A stretch of 64,000 nucleotides of DNA from Pseudomonas sp. TNT3 (GCF_010095445.2 NZ_WFGV02000011.1:56642-120641); one strand, 5' to 3'. Shown: positions 45,813 through 57,077, numbered from the stretch's first letter. Numbers and translations: made by a program. Notes: a model not told the origin generated them from the letters alone.

Positions 45813-45851
45813 GAAAAAAAAGCGCAGTCCGTTTCCGGCTGCGCCTTTTTT
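45813..45851. terminator. rhlB terminator
   Basis: GCGCAG...CTGCGC hairpin flanked by an A run (45814-45821) and a T run (45845-45851). It can terminate rhlB on the minus strand and is symmetric enough to work both ways. It separates rhlB from the dau promoter. Confidence 0.88.
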
Positions 45852-45863
45852 ACTCGACCCGCG

Positions 45864-47351
45864 TTACGGGCGCTTGCGCTCAACGGCCCGCAGCAGATGC
45901 GTCGGCGGCGTTTCACAGCTGATCTTGCGCCCCAGCAGCGTCTCGATGGACGGTAGCTGGTAGGAGTCGTCTTCACCGGCAAAACTGATGGACACGCCTT
46001 CAGCGCCGGCACGACCGGTCCGACCGATACGGTGCACGTAATCGTCCGGGACTTCCGGCAACGTGAAGTTGATCACGTGGCTGATGCCGTCGATGTGGAT
46101 GCCACGGCCGGCAACGTCGGTGGCGACCAGCACGCGGATCTTGCCTTCGCGGAAACCTTCCAGGGTCTTGATGCGCTTGTGCTGCGGCACATCGCCGGAC
46201 AACTGCGCAGCGTTGACGCCGTCACGTACCAGGCGCTCTTCGATGCGCCGTACTTCATCCTTGCGGTTGGCGAAGACCATCACTCGCTCCCAGCCATTGT
46301 CGTTGACCAGGTTGTAGAGCAGTTTGTATTTGTCGGCGCCGGCCACTGCATAGATGTGCTGCTCGACGTTTTCGCTGGCCACGTTCTGCGACTCGATCTC
46401 GACGATCGACGGCTCGGTGGTCCATTGCTTGGCCAGGTTCATCACGTCTTCGGTGAAGGTCGCGGAGAACAGCAGCGTCTGGCGCTCGTTCTTCGGCGGA
46501 GTCTGGCGAATGATCTGACGCACTTGCGGGATGAAACCCATGTCGAGCATCCGGTCGGCTTCGTCCAGCACCATCACTTCGACCATGTCCAGGTGCACGT
46601 CGCCGCGCTGGTTGAAGTCGAGCAAGCGACCCGGCGTCGCCACGAGGATGTCGCAGTGACGGGCTTCGAGGTGCTTGAGTTGCTTGTCGAAGTCCATGCC
46701 GCCCACAAACGTCATGACGTTGAGACCGGTGTACTTGGTCAGGTCGGCCGCGTCCTTGGCGATCTGCACCACCAGTTCCCGGGTCGGTGCAATGATCAGT
46801 GCCCGCGGTTCACCCATGTAACGCTCTTTCGGCGGCGGGGTTTGCAGCAGTTGGGTAATGATCGAGATCAGGAACGCGGCGGTTTTGCCGGTGCCGGTCT
46901 GGGCACGACCGATGGCGTCTTTGCCCGCGAGCGTAAAGCCCAGCACCTGTGCCTGGATCGGCGTGCAGTACGGGAAGCCCAGGTCCTGGATGGCATGCAT
47001 CAGTTCAGGGGCGAGTTTGAAATCATGGAAACGGGTTTTGCCTTCCTGGGGTTCGACAACGAAGTCTTCGAGTTTCCAGGGAATGACCGGCGCTTTCGGC
47101 TTCGGTTCGCGACGGGGTTTGACAGGTTTCGGCGCTTCGCTGCGCGGCTGTTCAGAGGCAATGGCCTCGACAGGAGGAGTGGCCGGTGTGGTCATCGGCT
47201 CGTGTGTCGGTACCGCTGCGGTTGCGGTCCGGCCAGACTGATTACCGTCGGTGCGGTGGCTGGGGTTGTGAGACGGAGCGCTGGAGACTGGCGCGAGCTG
47301 CTCAGTCTCGCTTTTACCGAACATTTTCTTGAGTGCTTTGAGCACGGTCAT
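45864..47351 (-). CDS. rhlB: DEAD-box RNA helicase RhlB
   Basis: 495 residues. The N-terminal 100 residues are low-complexity (Pro/Ala/Lys), then [20 protein letters not shown] with the Q motif, AQTGTGKT (motif I), PTRELVVQ (Ia), [10 protein letters not shown] (Ib), [10 protein letters not shown] (II), SATFT (III), [13 protein letters not shown] (V) and [10 protein letters not shown] (VI). In E. coli RhlB unwinds RNA for the degradosome; the long N-terminal extension is a Pseudomonas feature. Single gene with its own terminator. Confidence 0.93.
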   Translation of the reverse strand: MTVLKALKKMFGKSETEQLAPVSSAPSHNPSHRTDGNQSGRTATAAVPTHEPMTTPATPPVEAIASEQPRSEAPKPVKPRREPKPKAPVIPWKLEDFVVEPQEGKTRFHDFKLAPELMHAIQDLGFPYCTPIQAQVLGFTLAGKDAIGRAQTGTGKTAAFLISIITQLLQTPPPKERYMGEPRALIIAPTRELVVQIAKDAADLTKYTGLNVMTFVGGMDFDKQLKHLEARHCDILVATPGRLLDFNQRGDVHLDMVEVMVLDEADRMLDMGFIPQVRQIIRQTPPKNERQTLLFSATFTEDVMNLAKQWTTEPSIVEIESQNVASENVEQHIYAVAGADKYKLLYNLVNDNGWERVMVFANRKDEVRRIEERLVRDGVNAAQLSGDVPQHKRIKTLEGFREGKIRVLVATDVAGRGIHIDGISHVINFTLPEVPDDYVHRIGRTGRAGAEGVSISFAGEDDSYQLPSIETLLGRKISCETPPTHLLRAVERKRP

Positions 47352-47448
47352 CTCATCAATTGATTAAGGAATGTACGCCGGCCAGTGTAATGCAAGAATC
47401 GGGCGCGGCGTAGTGTGATGATTAAAGGTGCTGTTTTTCACAGGGTGT

Positions 47449-48575
<1,127 letters not shown>

Positions 48576-49607
48576 ATGAAGATGTTGAAATCCACCCTGG
48601 CTATCGTGACTGCAGCCGCAGTACTCGGTGTCAGCGGGTTCGCTCAGGCGGGTGCAACCCTGGATGGCGTACAGAAGAAAGGTTTCGTACAGTGCGGTGT
48701 GAGTGACGGCCTGCCGGGTTTTTCGGTGCCGGACTCCACTGGCAAGATCGTGGGTATCGATGCTGACTACTGCCGTGCTGTAGCGGCTGCCGTCTTCGGC
48801 GACGCAACCAAGGTCAAGTTCAGTCAGTTGAACGCCAAGGAGCGCTTCACCGCGCTGCAATCCGGCGAAATTGACATCCTGTCGCGCAACACCACCATGA
48901 CCAGCTCCCGCGACTCGGGCATGGGCCTGAAATTCCCGGGCTTCATCACTTATTACGACGGCATCGGCTTCCTGGTTAACAACAAACTGGGCGTGAAAAG
49001 TGCCAAAGAGCTGGATGGCGCGACCATCTGCATCCAGGCCGGTACCACCACCGAGCTGAACGTTTCCGACTACTTCCGTGGCAACGGTCTGAAATACACC
49101 CCGATCACGTTCGACACCTCTGATGAAAGCGCCAAGTCGCTGGAATCGGGTCGTTGCGACGTGCTGACTTCCGACAAGTCCCAACTGTTCGCCCAGCGCA
49201 GCAAGCTGGCTGCGCCGAAGGACTACGTGGTTCTGCCGGAAACCATTTCCAAAGAACCTCTGGGTCCGGTCGTGCGTAACGGCGACGACGAGTGGCTGGC
49301 CATCGTGCGCTGGGTTGGCTACGCCATGCTCAACGCTGAAGAAGCCGGCATCACGTCGAAGAACGTTGAAGCTGAAGCCAAAGGCACCAAGAACCCGGAC
49401 GTCGCTCGTCTGCTGGGCACCGACGGTGAATACGGCAAAGACCTGAAAGTGAAGAAAGACTGGGTCGTACAGATCGTCAAGCAAGTCGGTAACTACGGCG
49501 AAGTGTTCGAGAAAAACCTCGGCAAAAGCACGCCTCTGGAAATCGACCGCGGCTTGAACGCCCTGTGGAACAACGGCGGCATTCAATACGCACCACCAGT
49601 GCGCTGA
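48576..49607 (+). CDS. aapJ: Amino-acid ABC transporter, periplasmic binding protein
   Basis: 343 residues. Signal peptide (about 1-25, ending GFAQA), then the class 3 solute-binding fold: FVQCGVSDGLPGFSVPD, VGIDADYCRAVAAAVFGD, NTTMTSSRD and the second lobe near 135-235. AapJ delivers general L-amino acids to AapQMP. First gene of the operon; a strong hairpin lies between it and aapQ, which usually keeps the binding protein in excess. Confidence 0.94.
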   Translation: MKMLKSTLAIVTAAAVLGVSGFAQAGATLDGVQKKGFVQCGVSDGLPGFSVPDSTGKIVGIDADYCRAVAAAVFGDATKVKFSQLNAKERFTALQSGEIDILSRNTTMTSSRDSGMGLKFPGFITYYDGIGFLVNNKLGVKSAKELDGATICIQAGTTTELNVSDYFRGNGLKYTPITFDTSDESAKSLESGRCDVLTSDKSQLFAQRSKLAAPKDYVVLPETISKEPLGPVVRNGDDEWLAIVRWVGYAMLNAEEAGITSKNVEAEAKGTKNPDVARLLGTDGEYGKDLKVKKDWVVQIVKQVGNYGEVFEKNLGKSTPLEIDRGLNALWNNGGIQYAPPVR

Positions 49608-49615
49608 TGGTTCTA

Positions 49616-49643
49616 TCACCCGGTGGGCCAACCACCGGGTGAT
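49616..49643 (+). promoter_or_regulatory. Intercistronic hairpin between aapJ and aapQ
   Basis: ATCACCCGGTGG-GCCAAC-CACCGGGTGAT: 11-12 paired bases without a T-run, 9 bases after the aapJ stop. It could stabilise the aapJ transcript or attenuate read-through. Confidence 0.75.
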
Positions 49644-49672
49644 GTTCTGTTCCATTACATCCGGGGCACTTC

Positions 49673-50854
49673 ATGCAAAATTCAATCGGCGCACCAAAGC
49701 AGAGGCTCAGCCTCAGCGATCCCAAAGTGCGTGCGTGGCTGTTTCAGATCATCACCATTGTGGCGGTGGTCTCGATGGGCTGGTATCTGTTCGATAACAC
49801 CCAGACCAACCTGCAACACCGGGGCATTACCTCCGGCTTCAGCTTTCTGGAGCGCAGTGCCGGTTTCGGCATCGCTCAACACCTGATCGACTACACCGAA
49901 TCGGACAGCTATGCCCGGGTGTTTGTCATCGGCTTGCTCAACACACTGCTGGTGACATTCATCGGCGTGATCCTGGCGACGATCCTCGGGTTCATCGTCG
50001 GCGTGTCACGGCTGTCGAAGAACTGGATCATTGCCAAGCTGGCGACTGTTTATGTGGAAGTCTTCCGCAACATTCCGCCGCTGCTGCAAATCCTGTTCTG
50101 GTACTTCGCGGTATTCCTGACCATGCCAGGACCGCGCAACAGCCACAACTTCGGCGATACCTTCTTCGTCAGCAGCCGCGGCCTGAACATGCCGGCCGCA
50201 CTGGCGGCGGACGGCTTCTGGCCGTTCGTGGTCAGTGTCGTCGTTGCCATCGTCGCCATCGTGCTGATGTGCCGCTGGGCCAACAAGCGCTTTGAGGCCA
50301 CTGGCGTACCGTTCCACAAGTTCTGGACCGGGCTGGCACTGTTTCTGGTGATCCCTGCGTTGTGCATATTGATCTTCGGTACACCTGTGCACTGGGAAAT
50401 GCCCAAGCTGCAAGGCTTCAACTTCGTCGGTGGCTGGGTGCTGATCCCGGAATTGCTGGCGCTGACCCTGGCCCTGACCGTTTACACCGCGGCGTTCATC
50501 GCCGAGATCGTGCGTTCAGGCATCAAGTCGGTCAGCCATGGCCAGACCGAGGCGGCGCATTCCCTGGGCCTGCGCAACGGTCCGACCCTGCGCAAGGTCA
50601 TCATCCCGCAAGCCCTGCGCGTGATCATTCCACCGCTGACCAGCCAATACCTGAACCTGGCGAAGAACTCTTCGCTGGCGGCCGGTATCGGTTATCCGGA
50701 AATGGTTTCGTTGTTTGCCGGCACGGTGCTGAACCAGACCGGTCAAGCCATCGAGGTGATTGCGATCACCATGAGCGTGTACCTGGCGATCAGTATCAGC
50801 ATTTCCCTGCTGATGAACTGGTACAACAAGCGCATTGCGCTGATCGAGCGGTAA
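49673..50854 (+). CDS. aapQ: Amino-acid ABC transporter permease AapQ
   Basis: 393 residues. His/Glu/Gln/Arg permease family with an N-terminal extension: spans near 25-45 and 85-115, then the long insert, and the EAA loop AHSLGLRNGPTLRKVIIPQALRVIIPP near 303. It pairs with AapM in the inner membrane. It starts 29 bases after the hairpin; 10 bases separate it from aapM. Confidence 0.94.
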   Translation: MQNSIGAPKQRLSLSDPKVRAWLFQIITIVAVVSMGWYLFDNTQTNLQHRGITSGFSFLERSAGFGIAQHLIDYTESDSYARVFVIGLLNTLLVTFIGVILATILGFIVGVSRLSKNWIIAKLATVYVEVFRNIPPLLQILFWYFAVFLTMPGPRNSHNFGDTFFVSSRGLNMPAALAADGFWPFVVSVVVAIVAIVLMCRWANKRFEATGVPFHKFWTGLALFLVIPALCILIFGTPVHWEMPKLQGFNFVGGWVLIPELLALTLALTVYTAAFIAEIVRSGIKSVSHGQTEAAHSLGLRNGPTLRKVIIPQALRVIIPPLTSQYLNLAKNSSLAAGIGYPEMVSLFAGTVLNQTGQAIEVIAITMSVYLAISISISLLMNWYNKRIALIER

Positions 50855-50864
50855 GGAAAAGCGC

Positions 50865-51962
50865 ATGAGTACTCATACTTTCAAACCTGACATGCCGCCA
50901 CCGAGCAAAGTCTTCGGGCCGATGGCGTGGATGCGCGCGAACATGTTTTCCAGCTGGCTCAACACCCTGCTGACCCTGTTCGCGTTCTATCTGATCTATC
51001 TGGTGGTGCCGCCGATCCTGCAGTGGGCCATCCTGGACGCCAACTGGGTCGGCACGACACGCGCCGACTGCACGAAGGAGGGCGCCTGCTGGGTGTTCAT
51101 CCAGCAGCGTTTTGGCCAGTTCATGTACGGCTACTACCCACCGGAACTGCGCTGGCGCGTGGACCTGACCGTGTGGCTCGCGGTCATCGGCGTCGCGCCG
51201 TTGTTCATCTCGCGCTTCCCGCGTAAAGCGGTGTACGGGCTGAGCTTCCTGGTGCTCTACCCGATCATTTCCTGGTGCTTGCTGCATGGCGGCGTGTTCG
51301 GCCTGCCCCAAGTGGCGACCAGCCAGTGGGGCGGTCTGATGCTGACCCTGGTGATCGCGACGGTGGGTATTGCCGGTGCGTTGCCGCTGGGTATCGTCCT
51401 GGCGCTGGGTCGTCGTTCGAACATGCCGGCGATTCGTGTGGTCTGTGTGACCTTCATCGAATTCTGGCGCGGCGTGCCCTTGATCACCGTGCTGTTCATG
51501 TCCTCGGTGATGCTGCCGTTGTTCCTGCCCGAAGGCATGAACTTCGACAAACTCCTGCGAGCGCTGATCGGCGTGATCCTGTTCCAGTCGGCCTATGTGG
51601 CTGAAGTGGTGCGAGGTGGTCTGCAAGCGATTCCAAAGGGTCAGTACGAAGCGGCTGCGGCGATGGGCCTCGGGTACTGGCGCAGCATGGGCCTGGTGAT
51701 TCTGCCGCAAGCCCTGAAGATGGTGATCCCAGGCATCGTCAACACCTTCATTGCGCTGTTCAAGGACACGAGCCTAGTGATCATCATCGGCCTGTTCGAC
51801 TTGCTCAACAGCGTCAAGCAAGCCGCCGCCGACCCGAAATGGTTGGGCATGGCCACTGAAGGCTATGTGTTTGCAGCCCTGGTGTTCTGGATTTTCTGTT
51901 TTGGTATGTCGCGCTACTCCATGCATTTGGAACGTAAGCTCGACACTGGCCACAAGCGTTAG
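50865..51962 (+). CDS. aapM: Amino-acid ABC transporter permease AapM
   Basis: 365 residues, same family as AapQ. N-terminal spans, a periplasmic loop containing [13 protein letters not shown] with two Cys, and the EAA loop [29 protein letters not shown] near 262. Aap systems need both permeases. Ribosome site AAGGAAA precedes the ATG; aapP follows after 10 bases. Confidence 0.94.
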   Translation: MSTHTFKPDMPPPSKVFGPMAWMRANMFSSWLNTLLTLFAFYLIYLVVPPILQWAILDANWVGTTRADCTKEGACWVFIQQRFGQFMYGYYPPELRWRVDLTVWLAVIGVAPLFISRFPRKAVYGLSFLVLYPIISWCLLHGGVFGLPQVATSQWGGLMLTLVIATVGIAGALPLGIVLALGRRSNMPAIRVVCVTFIEFWRGVPLITVLFMSSVMLPLFLPEGMNFDKLLRALIGVILFQSAYVAEVVRGGLQAIPKGQYEAAAAMGLGYWRSMGLVILPQALKMVIPGIVNTFIALFKDTSLVIIIGLFDLLNSVKQAAADPKWLGMATEGYVFAALVFWIFCFGMSRYSMHLERKLDTGHKR

Positions 51963-51972
51963 GAGTTCTTTT

Positions 51973-52737
51973 ATGAGCGAAGCGATCAAACAGCCTGTGA
52001 GCCCTGAAGGCATTATTCAGATGCAGGGCGTGAACAAGTGGTACGGCCAGTTCCACGTGTTGAAAGACATCAACCTGAACGTGAAGCAGGGCGAGCGTAT
52101 CGTCCTGTGCGGCCCGTCGGGTTCCGGCAAGTCCACGACCATTCGTTGCCTCAATCGTCTGGAAGAACACCAGCAAGGCCGCATCGTGGTCGATGGTGTG
52201 GAGCTGACCAACGACCTCAAACAGATCGAAACGGTACGCCGTGAAGTCGGCATGGTGTTCCAGCATTTCAACCTGTTCCCGCACCTGACCATCCTGCAGA
52301 ACTGCACCCTGGCGCCGATGTGGGTGCGCAAGATGCCCAAGCGCAAGGCCGAGGAAATTGCCATGCATTACCTGGAGCGCGTACGCATTCCGGAGCAGGC
52401 GCATAAATTCCCGGGGCAGCTGTCCGGCGGCCAGCAACAGCGTGTGGCGATCGCCCGCGCGCTGTGCATGAAACCGAAAATCATGCTGTTCGACGAACCG
52501 ACTTCGGCACTCGACCCCGAGATGGTGAAAGAGGTATTGGACACGATGATCGGCCTCGCCGAAGACGGCATGACCATGCTCTGCGTTACCCACGAAATGG
52601 GTTTCGCGCGCACCGTGGCCAACCGCGTGATCTTCATGGACAAGGGTGAAATCGTTGAACAGGCTGCGCCGAATGACTTCTTCGATAATCCGCAGAATGA
52701 GCGCACCAAACTGTTCCTGAGCCAGATTCTGCATTGA
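51973..52737 (+). CDS. aapP: Amino-acid ABC transporter ATPase AapP
   Basis: 254 residues. Walker [10 protein letters not shown] (about 49), Q-loop [11 protein letters not shown], signature [15 protein letters not shown] (about 151), Walker [16 protein letters not shown], and H-loop VTHEMGFAR. It powers AapQM. Start [13 protein letters not shown] at 51973 with AGGAG upstream. A terminator follows, ending aapJQMP. Confidence 0.95.
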   Translation: MSEAIKQPVSPEGIIQMQGVNKWYGQFHVLKDINLNVKQGERIVLCGPSGSGKSTTIRCLNRLEEHQQGRIVVDGVELTNDLKQIETVRREVGMVFQHFNLFPHLTILQNCTLAPMWVRKMPKRKAEEIAMHYLERVRIPEQAHKFPGQLSGGQQQRVAIARALCMKPKIMLFDEPTSALDPEMVKEVLDTMIGLAEDGMTMLCVTHEMGFARTVANRVIFMDKGEIVEQAAPNDFFDNPQNERTKLFLSQILH

Positions 52738-52759
52738 TCTGATTCAAGCGCTGAACATA

Positions 52760-52786
52760 AACCCGGACGTGTTCCGGGTTTTTTTT
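52760..52786 (+). terminator. Terminator of aapJQMP
   Basis: AACCCGGA-CGTGT-TCCGGGTT followed by a T run. Confidence 0.9.
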
Positions 52787-52808
52787 CGCTTACGCAAATG
52801 CAGCCCTT

Positions 52809-52940
52809 TGTAGCAGCTGGCGAAGCCTGCGTTGGCTCCGGGGTCGCGCTCGACTGAAGCGGTCGTTCTCTGGACGCCGCGATGTCCGCTTGAAAATCGG
52901 GCCGCTTCGCGTCCCAACGCAGGTCTCGCCAGCTGCTACA
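52809..52940. repeat. REPIN, TGTAGCAGCTGGCGAAGCC family
   Basis: Arms TGTAGCAGCTGGCGAAGCCT/GCGTTGG at 52809 and CCAACGC/AGGTCTCGCCAGCTGCTACA ending at 52940, with an internal partial repeat. It sits between the aap terminator and the GntR promoter. Confidence 0.92.
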
Positions 52941-52958
52941 GGGTTTTGTGCGCCGTGG

Positions 52959-53016
52959 TTGCTCTGTCGGACAAAGCTGACTACCATGTCAGAAAATTCA
53001 TCCTATGATTGGATGA
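52959..53016 (+). promoter_or_regulatory. Promoter and palindromic operator of the GntR regulator
   Basis: TTGCTC (52959-52964) and TACCAT (52982-52987) are 17 bases apart. TCATCC-TATGATT-GGATGA (52998-53016), a perfect 6-7-6 inverted repeat, lies right after the predicted transcription start, a usual place for autorepression by GntR proteins. CATGTCAGAAA occurs twice, at 52985 and at the real start codon (53029). Confidence 0.6.
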
Positions 53017-53029
53017 CAGGGCGAATAAC

Positions 53030-53689
53030 ATGTCAGAAATTTCTCCATTGGTTAAACGATCCCTGGTCGATCAGGCCCTGGATCAATTGCGCCTGCGCAT
53101 TACCCAAGGTGCCTGGACCGTTGGGCAGCGCCTGCCCACCGAGCCGGAGTTATCCGCTGAGCTCGGCATCAGCCGTAATACCGTGCGTGAAGCCATGCGC
53201 GTACTGGCGTTTTCCGGGTTGATTGAAATTCGCCAGGGCGATGGCAGTTACCTGCGTGCGGTCGTCGATCCGCTGGACACCGTAAAAGCGTTGTCCCGCT
53301 GCTCCCATGAGCAGGCACGTGAGACCCGGCACATTCTCGAGGTCGAGGCCATCGGCCTCGCGGCCCTGCGCCGCACCGACGAAGACCTGGTGGCGTTGCG
53401 CGAGGCATTGGGCGTCAGCGGCAGCCATTATCACGGTGATCTCGACAGTTACATCGCGTGCGACCTGGTGTTTCACCGCCGTCTGGTCGACGCCGCGCAC
53501 AACCCGACACTCAGCGAGCTTTATCGCTACTTCTCCAGCATCGTCGGCGCGCAATTGCGCCAGACGTTAAACATCACCCCACGACGCCAAGAGGTGTTCG
53601 ATCTTCACATCGAGCTGCTTGATGCCGTCGAGCAACGTGACCCGGAAAGGGCCAAAGCCCTGTCCAGGCAGTTGATCAATGAACCCTGA
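53030..53689 (+). CDS. GntR/FadR-family transcriptional regulator
   Basis: 219 residues. Winged HTH (about 8-75; GQRLPTEPELSAELGISRNTVREAMRVLAFSGLIEIRQGDG) and a C-terminal FCD ligand domain (about 90-215). It probably controls the overlapping MFS gene and itself. The ATG at 53030 (MSEISPLVKRS) is chosen over an earlier ATG in the same frame because it matches the family start. The stop lies 11 bases inside the next gene. Confidence 0.88.
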   Translation: MSEISPLVKRSLVDQALDQLRLRITQGAWTVGQRLPTEPELSAELGISRNTVREAMRVLAFSGLIEIRQGDGSYLRAVVDPLDTVKALSRCSHEQARETRHILEVEAIGLAALRRTDEDLVALREALGVSGSHYHGDLDSYIACDLVFHRRLVDAAHNPTLSELYRYFSSIVGAQLRQTLNITPRRQEVFDLHIELLDAVEQRDPERAKALSRQLINEP

Positions 53690-54989
53690 AACCGAGAAAT
53701 CCATGTCCAGCAGCAACAGCAGCATGAATGAACCCAAACGCACGGCAGAGCTTGATGAGCTGTTGATTGACGCCGAGGCCGATGACGAAGAAGTGCAGAA
53801 AAGCCGACCGATCCTGGGGCGGCCCTGGCTGTTGCTGCTGGGATTGATTCTGGTGGCGCTGAACTTGCGCCCGGCGTTGTCGAGCATGGCGCCGATGCTC
53901 AGTGAAGTGTCGAAAAGCCTTGGCTTGAGCGCCGTTCAAGCGGGTTTGCTGACCACCTTGCCAGTGCTTTGCCTCGGCCTGTTTGCGCCATTGGCACCCG
54001 TGCTGGCGCGTCGCTTCGGTGCCGAGCGGGTGGTGTTGGGTATTTTGCTGATGCTGGCGGGCGGGATCATCGTGCGCAGTTCGTTCGGTGAGATCGGTTT
54101 GTTTGCAGGCAGCGTGATGGCAGGCGCCAGTATTGGCGTGATCGGCGTATTGCTGCCGGGCATCGTCAAGCGCGATTTCCCAAAGCAGGCCGGCACCATG
54201 ACCGGTGTCTACACCATGGCCCTGTGCCTGGGTGCGGCCATGGCGGCAGGCGCCACCGTGCCGTTGAGCGAACATTTCGACAAGAGCTGGGCACTGGGGC
54301 TGGGCTTCTGGGTGGTGCCGGCGTTCGTGGCGGCATTGTTCTGGTTGCCGCAAGTGGGTGGTCAGAAACACGGCGCGCACAACGTGGCGTATCGCGTTCG
54401 CGGCTTGTTGCGTGACCCGTTGGCGTGGCAGGTGACCTTGTACATGGGCCTGCAATCGTCCCTGGCGTACATCGTGTTCGGCTGGTTGCCTTCGATTCTG
54501 ATCGGCCGCGGCCTGACCCCGACCCAGGCGGGGCTGGTGCTGTCGGGTTCGGTGATCGTCCAGTTGGCCAGTTCACTGGCCGCTCCATGGCTGGCCACAC
54601 GCGGCAAGGACCAGCGACTGGCGATTGTCGTGGTCATGCTGCTGACCCTCAGTGGTTTGTTCGGTTGCCTGTATGCGCCGATCAATGGCCTGTGGAGTTG
54701 GGCGATCCTGTTGGGCCTGGGGCAGGGCGGTGCATTCAGCCTGGCGTTGACCCTGATCGTGCTGCGTTCGCGCGATGCGCATGTGGCGGCGAACCTGTCG
54801 AGCATGGCCCAGGGCTTCGGTTACACCCTGGCGTCCATGGGGCCGTTCGCGGTCGGTATCGTGCATGACTGGACCGGTGGCTGGAACGCGGTGGGCTGGA
54901 TTTTCGGCGTGATCGGTCTCGGTGCAATCATTGCCGGTCTCGGGGCCGGTCGGACGTTGTATGTTCAGGTGGTCAGCGAAAAAGTCTGA
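53679..54989 (+). CDS. MFS transporter, CynX/NimT type
   Basis: 436 residues, twelve membrane spans. A polar N-terminal tail (about 1-45) is followed by ALNLRPALSSMAPML, typical of the CynX (cyanate) / NimT (2-nitroimidazole) group of transporters, and PLAPVLARRFGAERVVLG, the MFS loop 2-3 motif. Substrate unknown. The start overlaps the GntR gene (53679); an ATG at 53703 is also possible. The overlap indicates one transcription unit, so the regulator's ligand may be the transported compound. Confidence 0.88.
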   Translation: MNPETEKSMSSSNSSMNEPKRTAELDELLIDAEADDEEVQKSRPILGRPWLLLLGLILVALNLRPALSSMAPMLSEVSKSLGLSAVQAGLLTTLPVLCLGLFAPLAPVLARRFGAERVVLGILLMLAGGIIVRSSFGEIGLFAGSVMAGASIGVIGVLLPGIVKRDFPKQAGTMTGVYTMALCLGAAMAAGATVPLSEHFDKSWALGLGFWVVPAFVAALFWLPQVGGQKHGAHNVAYRVRGLLRDPLAWQVTLYMGLQSSLAYIVFGWLPSILIGRGLTPTQAGLVLSGSVIVQLASSLAAPWLATRGKDQRLAIVVVMLLTLSGLFGCLYAPINGLWSWAILLGLGQGGAFSLALTLIVLRSRDAHVAANLSSMAQGFGYTLASMGPFAVGIVHDWTGGWNAVGWIFGVIGLGAIIAGLGAGRTLYVQVVSEKV

Positions 54990-55090
54990 CGGCCTCGTAC
55001 TGTCGGTATTCGGCCCACGAATGCCGATGGTCCTGCGCGCAATTGCAGACTATCGTGCAGGCAATCTTTTCTGACGCCCGGAGTCTGCCC

Positions 55091-55561
55091 ATGAGTGATG
55101 CCCACGCCCTGTTGATCACCCGGTTCTACCAAGCCTTCCAACGCCTGGATGCCGAGGCCATGGCCGACTGCTACACCGACGACGTGGTGTTCAGCGATCC
55201 GGCCTTTGGCGAACTGCGCGGGCGCGACGCGGGTGACATGTGGCGCATGCTCACAACACGGGCCAAGGATTTCTCATTGACGTTCGATAACGTTCGAGCC
55301 GACGAGCGCACGGGCAGCGCTCACTGGGTCGCGACCTACCTGTTCAGCCAGACCGGCAACACCGTGATCAACGACATTCAGGCGCGCTTTGTTTTTCGCG
55401 ACGGCAAGATCTGCGAGCATCACGACAGCTTCGACTTGTGGACCTGGTCCCGTCAGGCGCTGGGTTTCAAAGGGTTACTGCTGGGTTGGACGCCGCTGGT
55501 GCGCAATGCCGTTCGCGCCCAGGCATTGAAGGGGTTGAAGGCATTCCAGGCCAGTCGCTGA
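55091..55561 (+). CDS. NTF2/SnoaL-like small protein
   Basis: 156 residues. The cone-shaped alpha+beta NTF2 fold is suggested by [34 protein letters not shown] and [18 protein letters not shown]. Such proteins are often isomerases, hydrolases or accessory binding domains; no substrate can be named. Start at MSDAHALL. Single gene between the MFS and GIY-YIG genes. Confidence 0.82.
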   Translation: MSDAHALLITRFYQAFQRLDAEAMADCYTDDVVFSDPAFGELRGRDAGDMWRMLTTRAKDFSLTFDNVRADERTGSAHWVATYLFSQTGNTVINDIQARFVFRDGKICEHHDSFDLWTWSRQALGFKGLLLGWTPLVRNAVRAQALKGLKAFQASR

Positions 55562-55601
55562 TAAGATCGCGGCTTGTTTCCCTTCAAGCCCTGATCGTCA
55601 C

Positions 55602-55913
55602 GTGACCACCCTCAGCGAAAGCCCTGTCGACGCCGACACGCCCGTGAGTAAAACCTGGTTCGTCTACCTCGTTCGCGCGGCCAACGGTTCGCTCTATTGC
55701 GGGATCAGCGATGACCCCGTGCGACGTTTTGCCAAGCATCAAAGCGGCAAGGGCGCCCGGTTCTTTCTTTCCAGCCCGGCAATGGCGTTGGTCTACACCG
55801 AGCGGTGTCGCGACAAGAGCGACGCATTGCGTCAGGAACGACTGATCAAAAAACTCAGGAAAAGCGCCAAGGAATGCCTGGTGGCGAGTGTCGCGCACGC
55901 GTCATCAATTTGA
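55602..55913 (+). CDS. GIY-YIG nuclease-fold protein, YhbQ family
   Basis: 103 residues from a GTG start. [31 protein letters not shown] has the GIY-YIG core, here in the form VYL...YCG with the conserved Arg. UPF0213 members are small, stand-alone and proposed to act on damaged or branched DNA, which is not proven. 40 bases after the NTF2-like gene. Confidence 0.85.
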   Translation: MTTLSESPVDADTPVSKTWFVYLVRAANGSLYCGISDDPVRRFAKHQSGKGARFFLSSPAMALVYTERCRDKSDALRQERLIKKLRKSAKECLVASVAHASSI

Positions 55914-56002
55914 TTGATCTGTTCTCATCACGGTAGATGGATACGCGGCTCATTGATTGCGCGCTAAGCTGCGGACTCCTAAACCGAGCGGCGGAGCCGA
56001 GC

Positions 56003-56938
56003 ATGACCGAGTTGATTCTGCATCATTACCCGACGTCCCCTTTCGCCGAGAAAGCCCGCCTGTTGCTGGGCTTCAAGGGCTTGTCCTGGCGCTCGGTGAA
56101 GATTTCGCCAGTGATGCCCAAGCCGGATCTCACCGCGCTAACCGGTGGCTATCGCAAGACGCCGGTGTTGCAGATCGGTGCAGATATCTATTGCGACACG
56201 GCACTGATCGCCCGGCGACTGGAACAGGAAAAAGCCTTGCCGGCGTTTTTCCCCGAAGGTCAGGAAATGGTCACAGCATCGTTCGCGTCCTGGGCGGATT
56301 CGGTGGTGTTTCAACACGCAGTCAGCCTGGTGTTTCAGCCAGAATCGATCGCCGTGCGCTTTGGCAGTCTGCCGCCGGAAGCGATCAAGGCGTTCCTCGC
56401 TGATCGTGCCGGACTGTTCAGCGGTGGCAGCGCTACGCGTTTGTCCGCCGAGCAAGCGCGGCACCAGTGGCCGACGATCATGACGCGACTGGAGCAACAG
56501 CTCGAGCGCGAGCAGGGCGACTTTCTGTTTGGCCAACCGTCGATTGCCGACTTTGCCTTGGCTCATCCCCTGTGGTTTCTCAAAGCCACGCCGGTAACGT
56601 CACCGTTGGTCGATGCTTATCCGGCGGTCAGCGCATGGTTTGGGCGGGTGATGAGCTTCGGTCATGGCGCGTCGAGCGAGATGACTTCCCAGGAAGCGCT
56701 GGAAGTGGCGCGCACTGCCACCCCGGCGGCGTTGCCGGACGATCAGTTCGATGAGCCGAACGGGTTTGAGCCAGGCCAGCAGGTGACCATCGCCGCGACC
56801 GATTACGGTGTCGATCCGGTGGCGGGAGAGTTGCTGTTCGCGGGCGCTGAAGAGTTGATTGTGCGCCGTGAAGACGAACGTGGCGGCGTGGTGCATGTGC
56901 ACGTTCCGCGGTTTGGGTTTCGTATCGAGTCCTGCTGA
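56003..56938 (+). CDS. Glutathione S-transferase-like protein with C-terminal extension
   Basis: 311 residues. An N-terminal thioredoxin-fold GST domain (LILHHYPTSPFAEKARLLLGFKGL; TPVLQIGADIYCDTALIARRLE, about 1-82) and a helical domain (about 100-225). About 80 more residues (EALEVARTATPAALP to RFGFRIESC) are not part of the GST fold and look beta-rich. Substrate unknown. ATG at 56003 with CGGAG upstream. The GST part is longer-spaced than SspA and unrelated in context. Confidence 0.8.
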   Translation: MTELILHHYPTSPFAEKARLLLGFKGLSWRSVKISPVMPKPDLTALTGGYRKTPVLQIGADIYCDTALIARRLEQEKALPAFFPEGQEMVTASFASWADSVVFQHAVSLVFQPESIAVRFGSLPPEAIKAFLADRAGLFSGGSATRLSAEQARHQWPTIMTRLEQQLEREQGDFLFGQPSIADFALAHPLWFLKATPVTSPLVDAYPAVSAWFGRVMSFGHGASSEMTSQEALEVARTATPAALPDDQFDEPNGFEPGQQVTIAATDYGVDPVAGELLFAGAEELIVRREDERGGVVHVHVPRFGFRIESC

Positions 56939-56948
56939 TACATACACC

Positions 56949-57057
56949 TGTGGCGAGGGGATTTATCGGAATGCCGCACCACCCCGTTGGGTTGCGAAGC
57001 GGCCCCAAAAAAAAGGGGCTGCTCCGCAGCCTAACGGGGATAAATCCCCTCGCCACA
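56949..57057. repeat. REPIN, TGTGGCGAGGGGATTTATC family
   Basis: Arms TGTGGCGAGGGGATTTATC and GATAAATCCCCTCGCCACA with an inner GGCCCC/GGGGCT stem separated by an A run. It lies between the 3' ends of the convergent GST-like and glutaredoxin genes. Confidence 0.95.
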
Positions 57058-57077
57058 GGGTAATTACCCCGAGCAAA

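Noticed and set aside
53679..54989. Novel transfer island around the GntR-MFS pair
   Set aside because: Base composition and codon use look like the neighbouring genes, and no integrase, transposase or attachment repeats are present; the REPIN is a common element in this genome.
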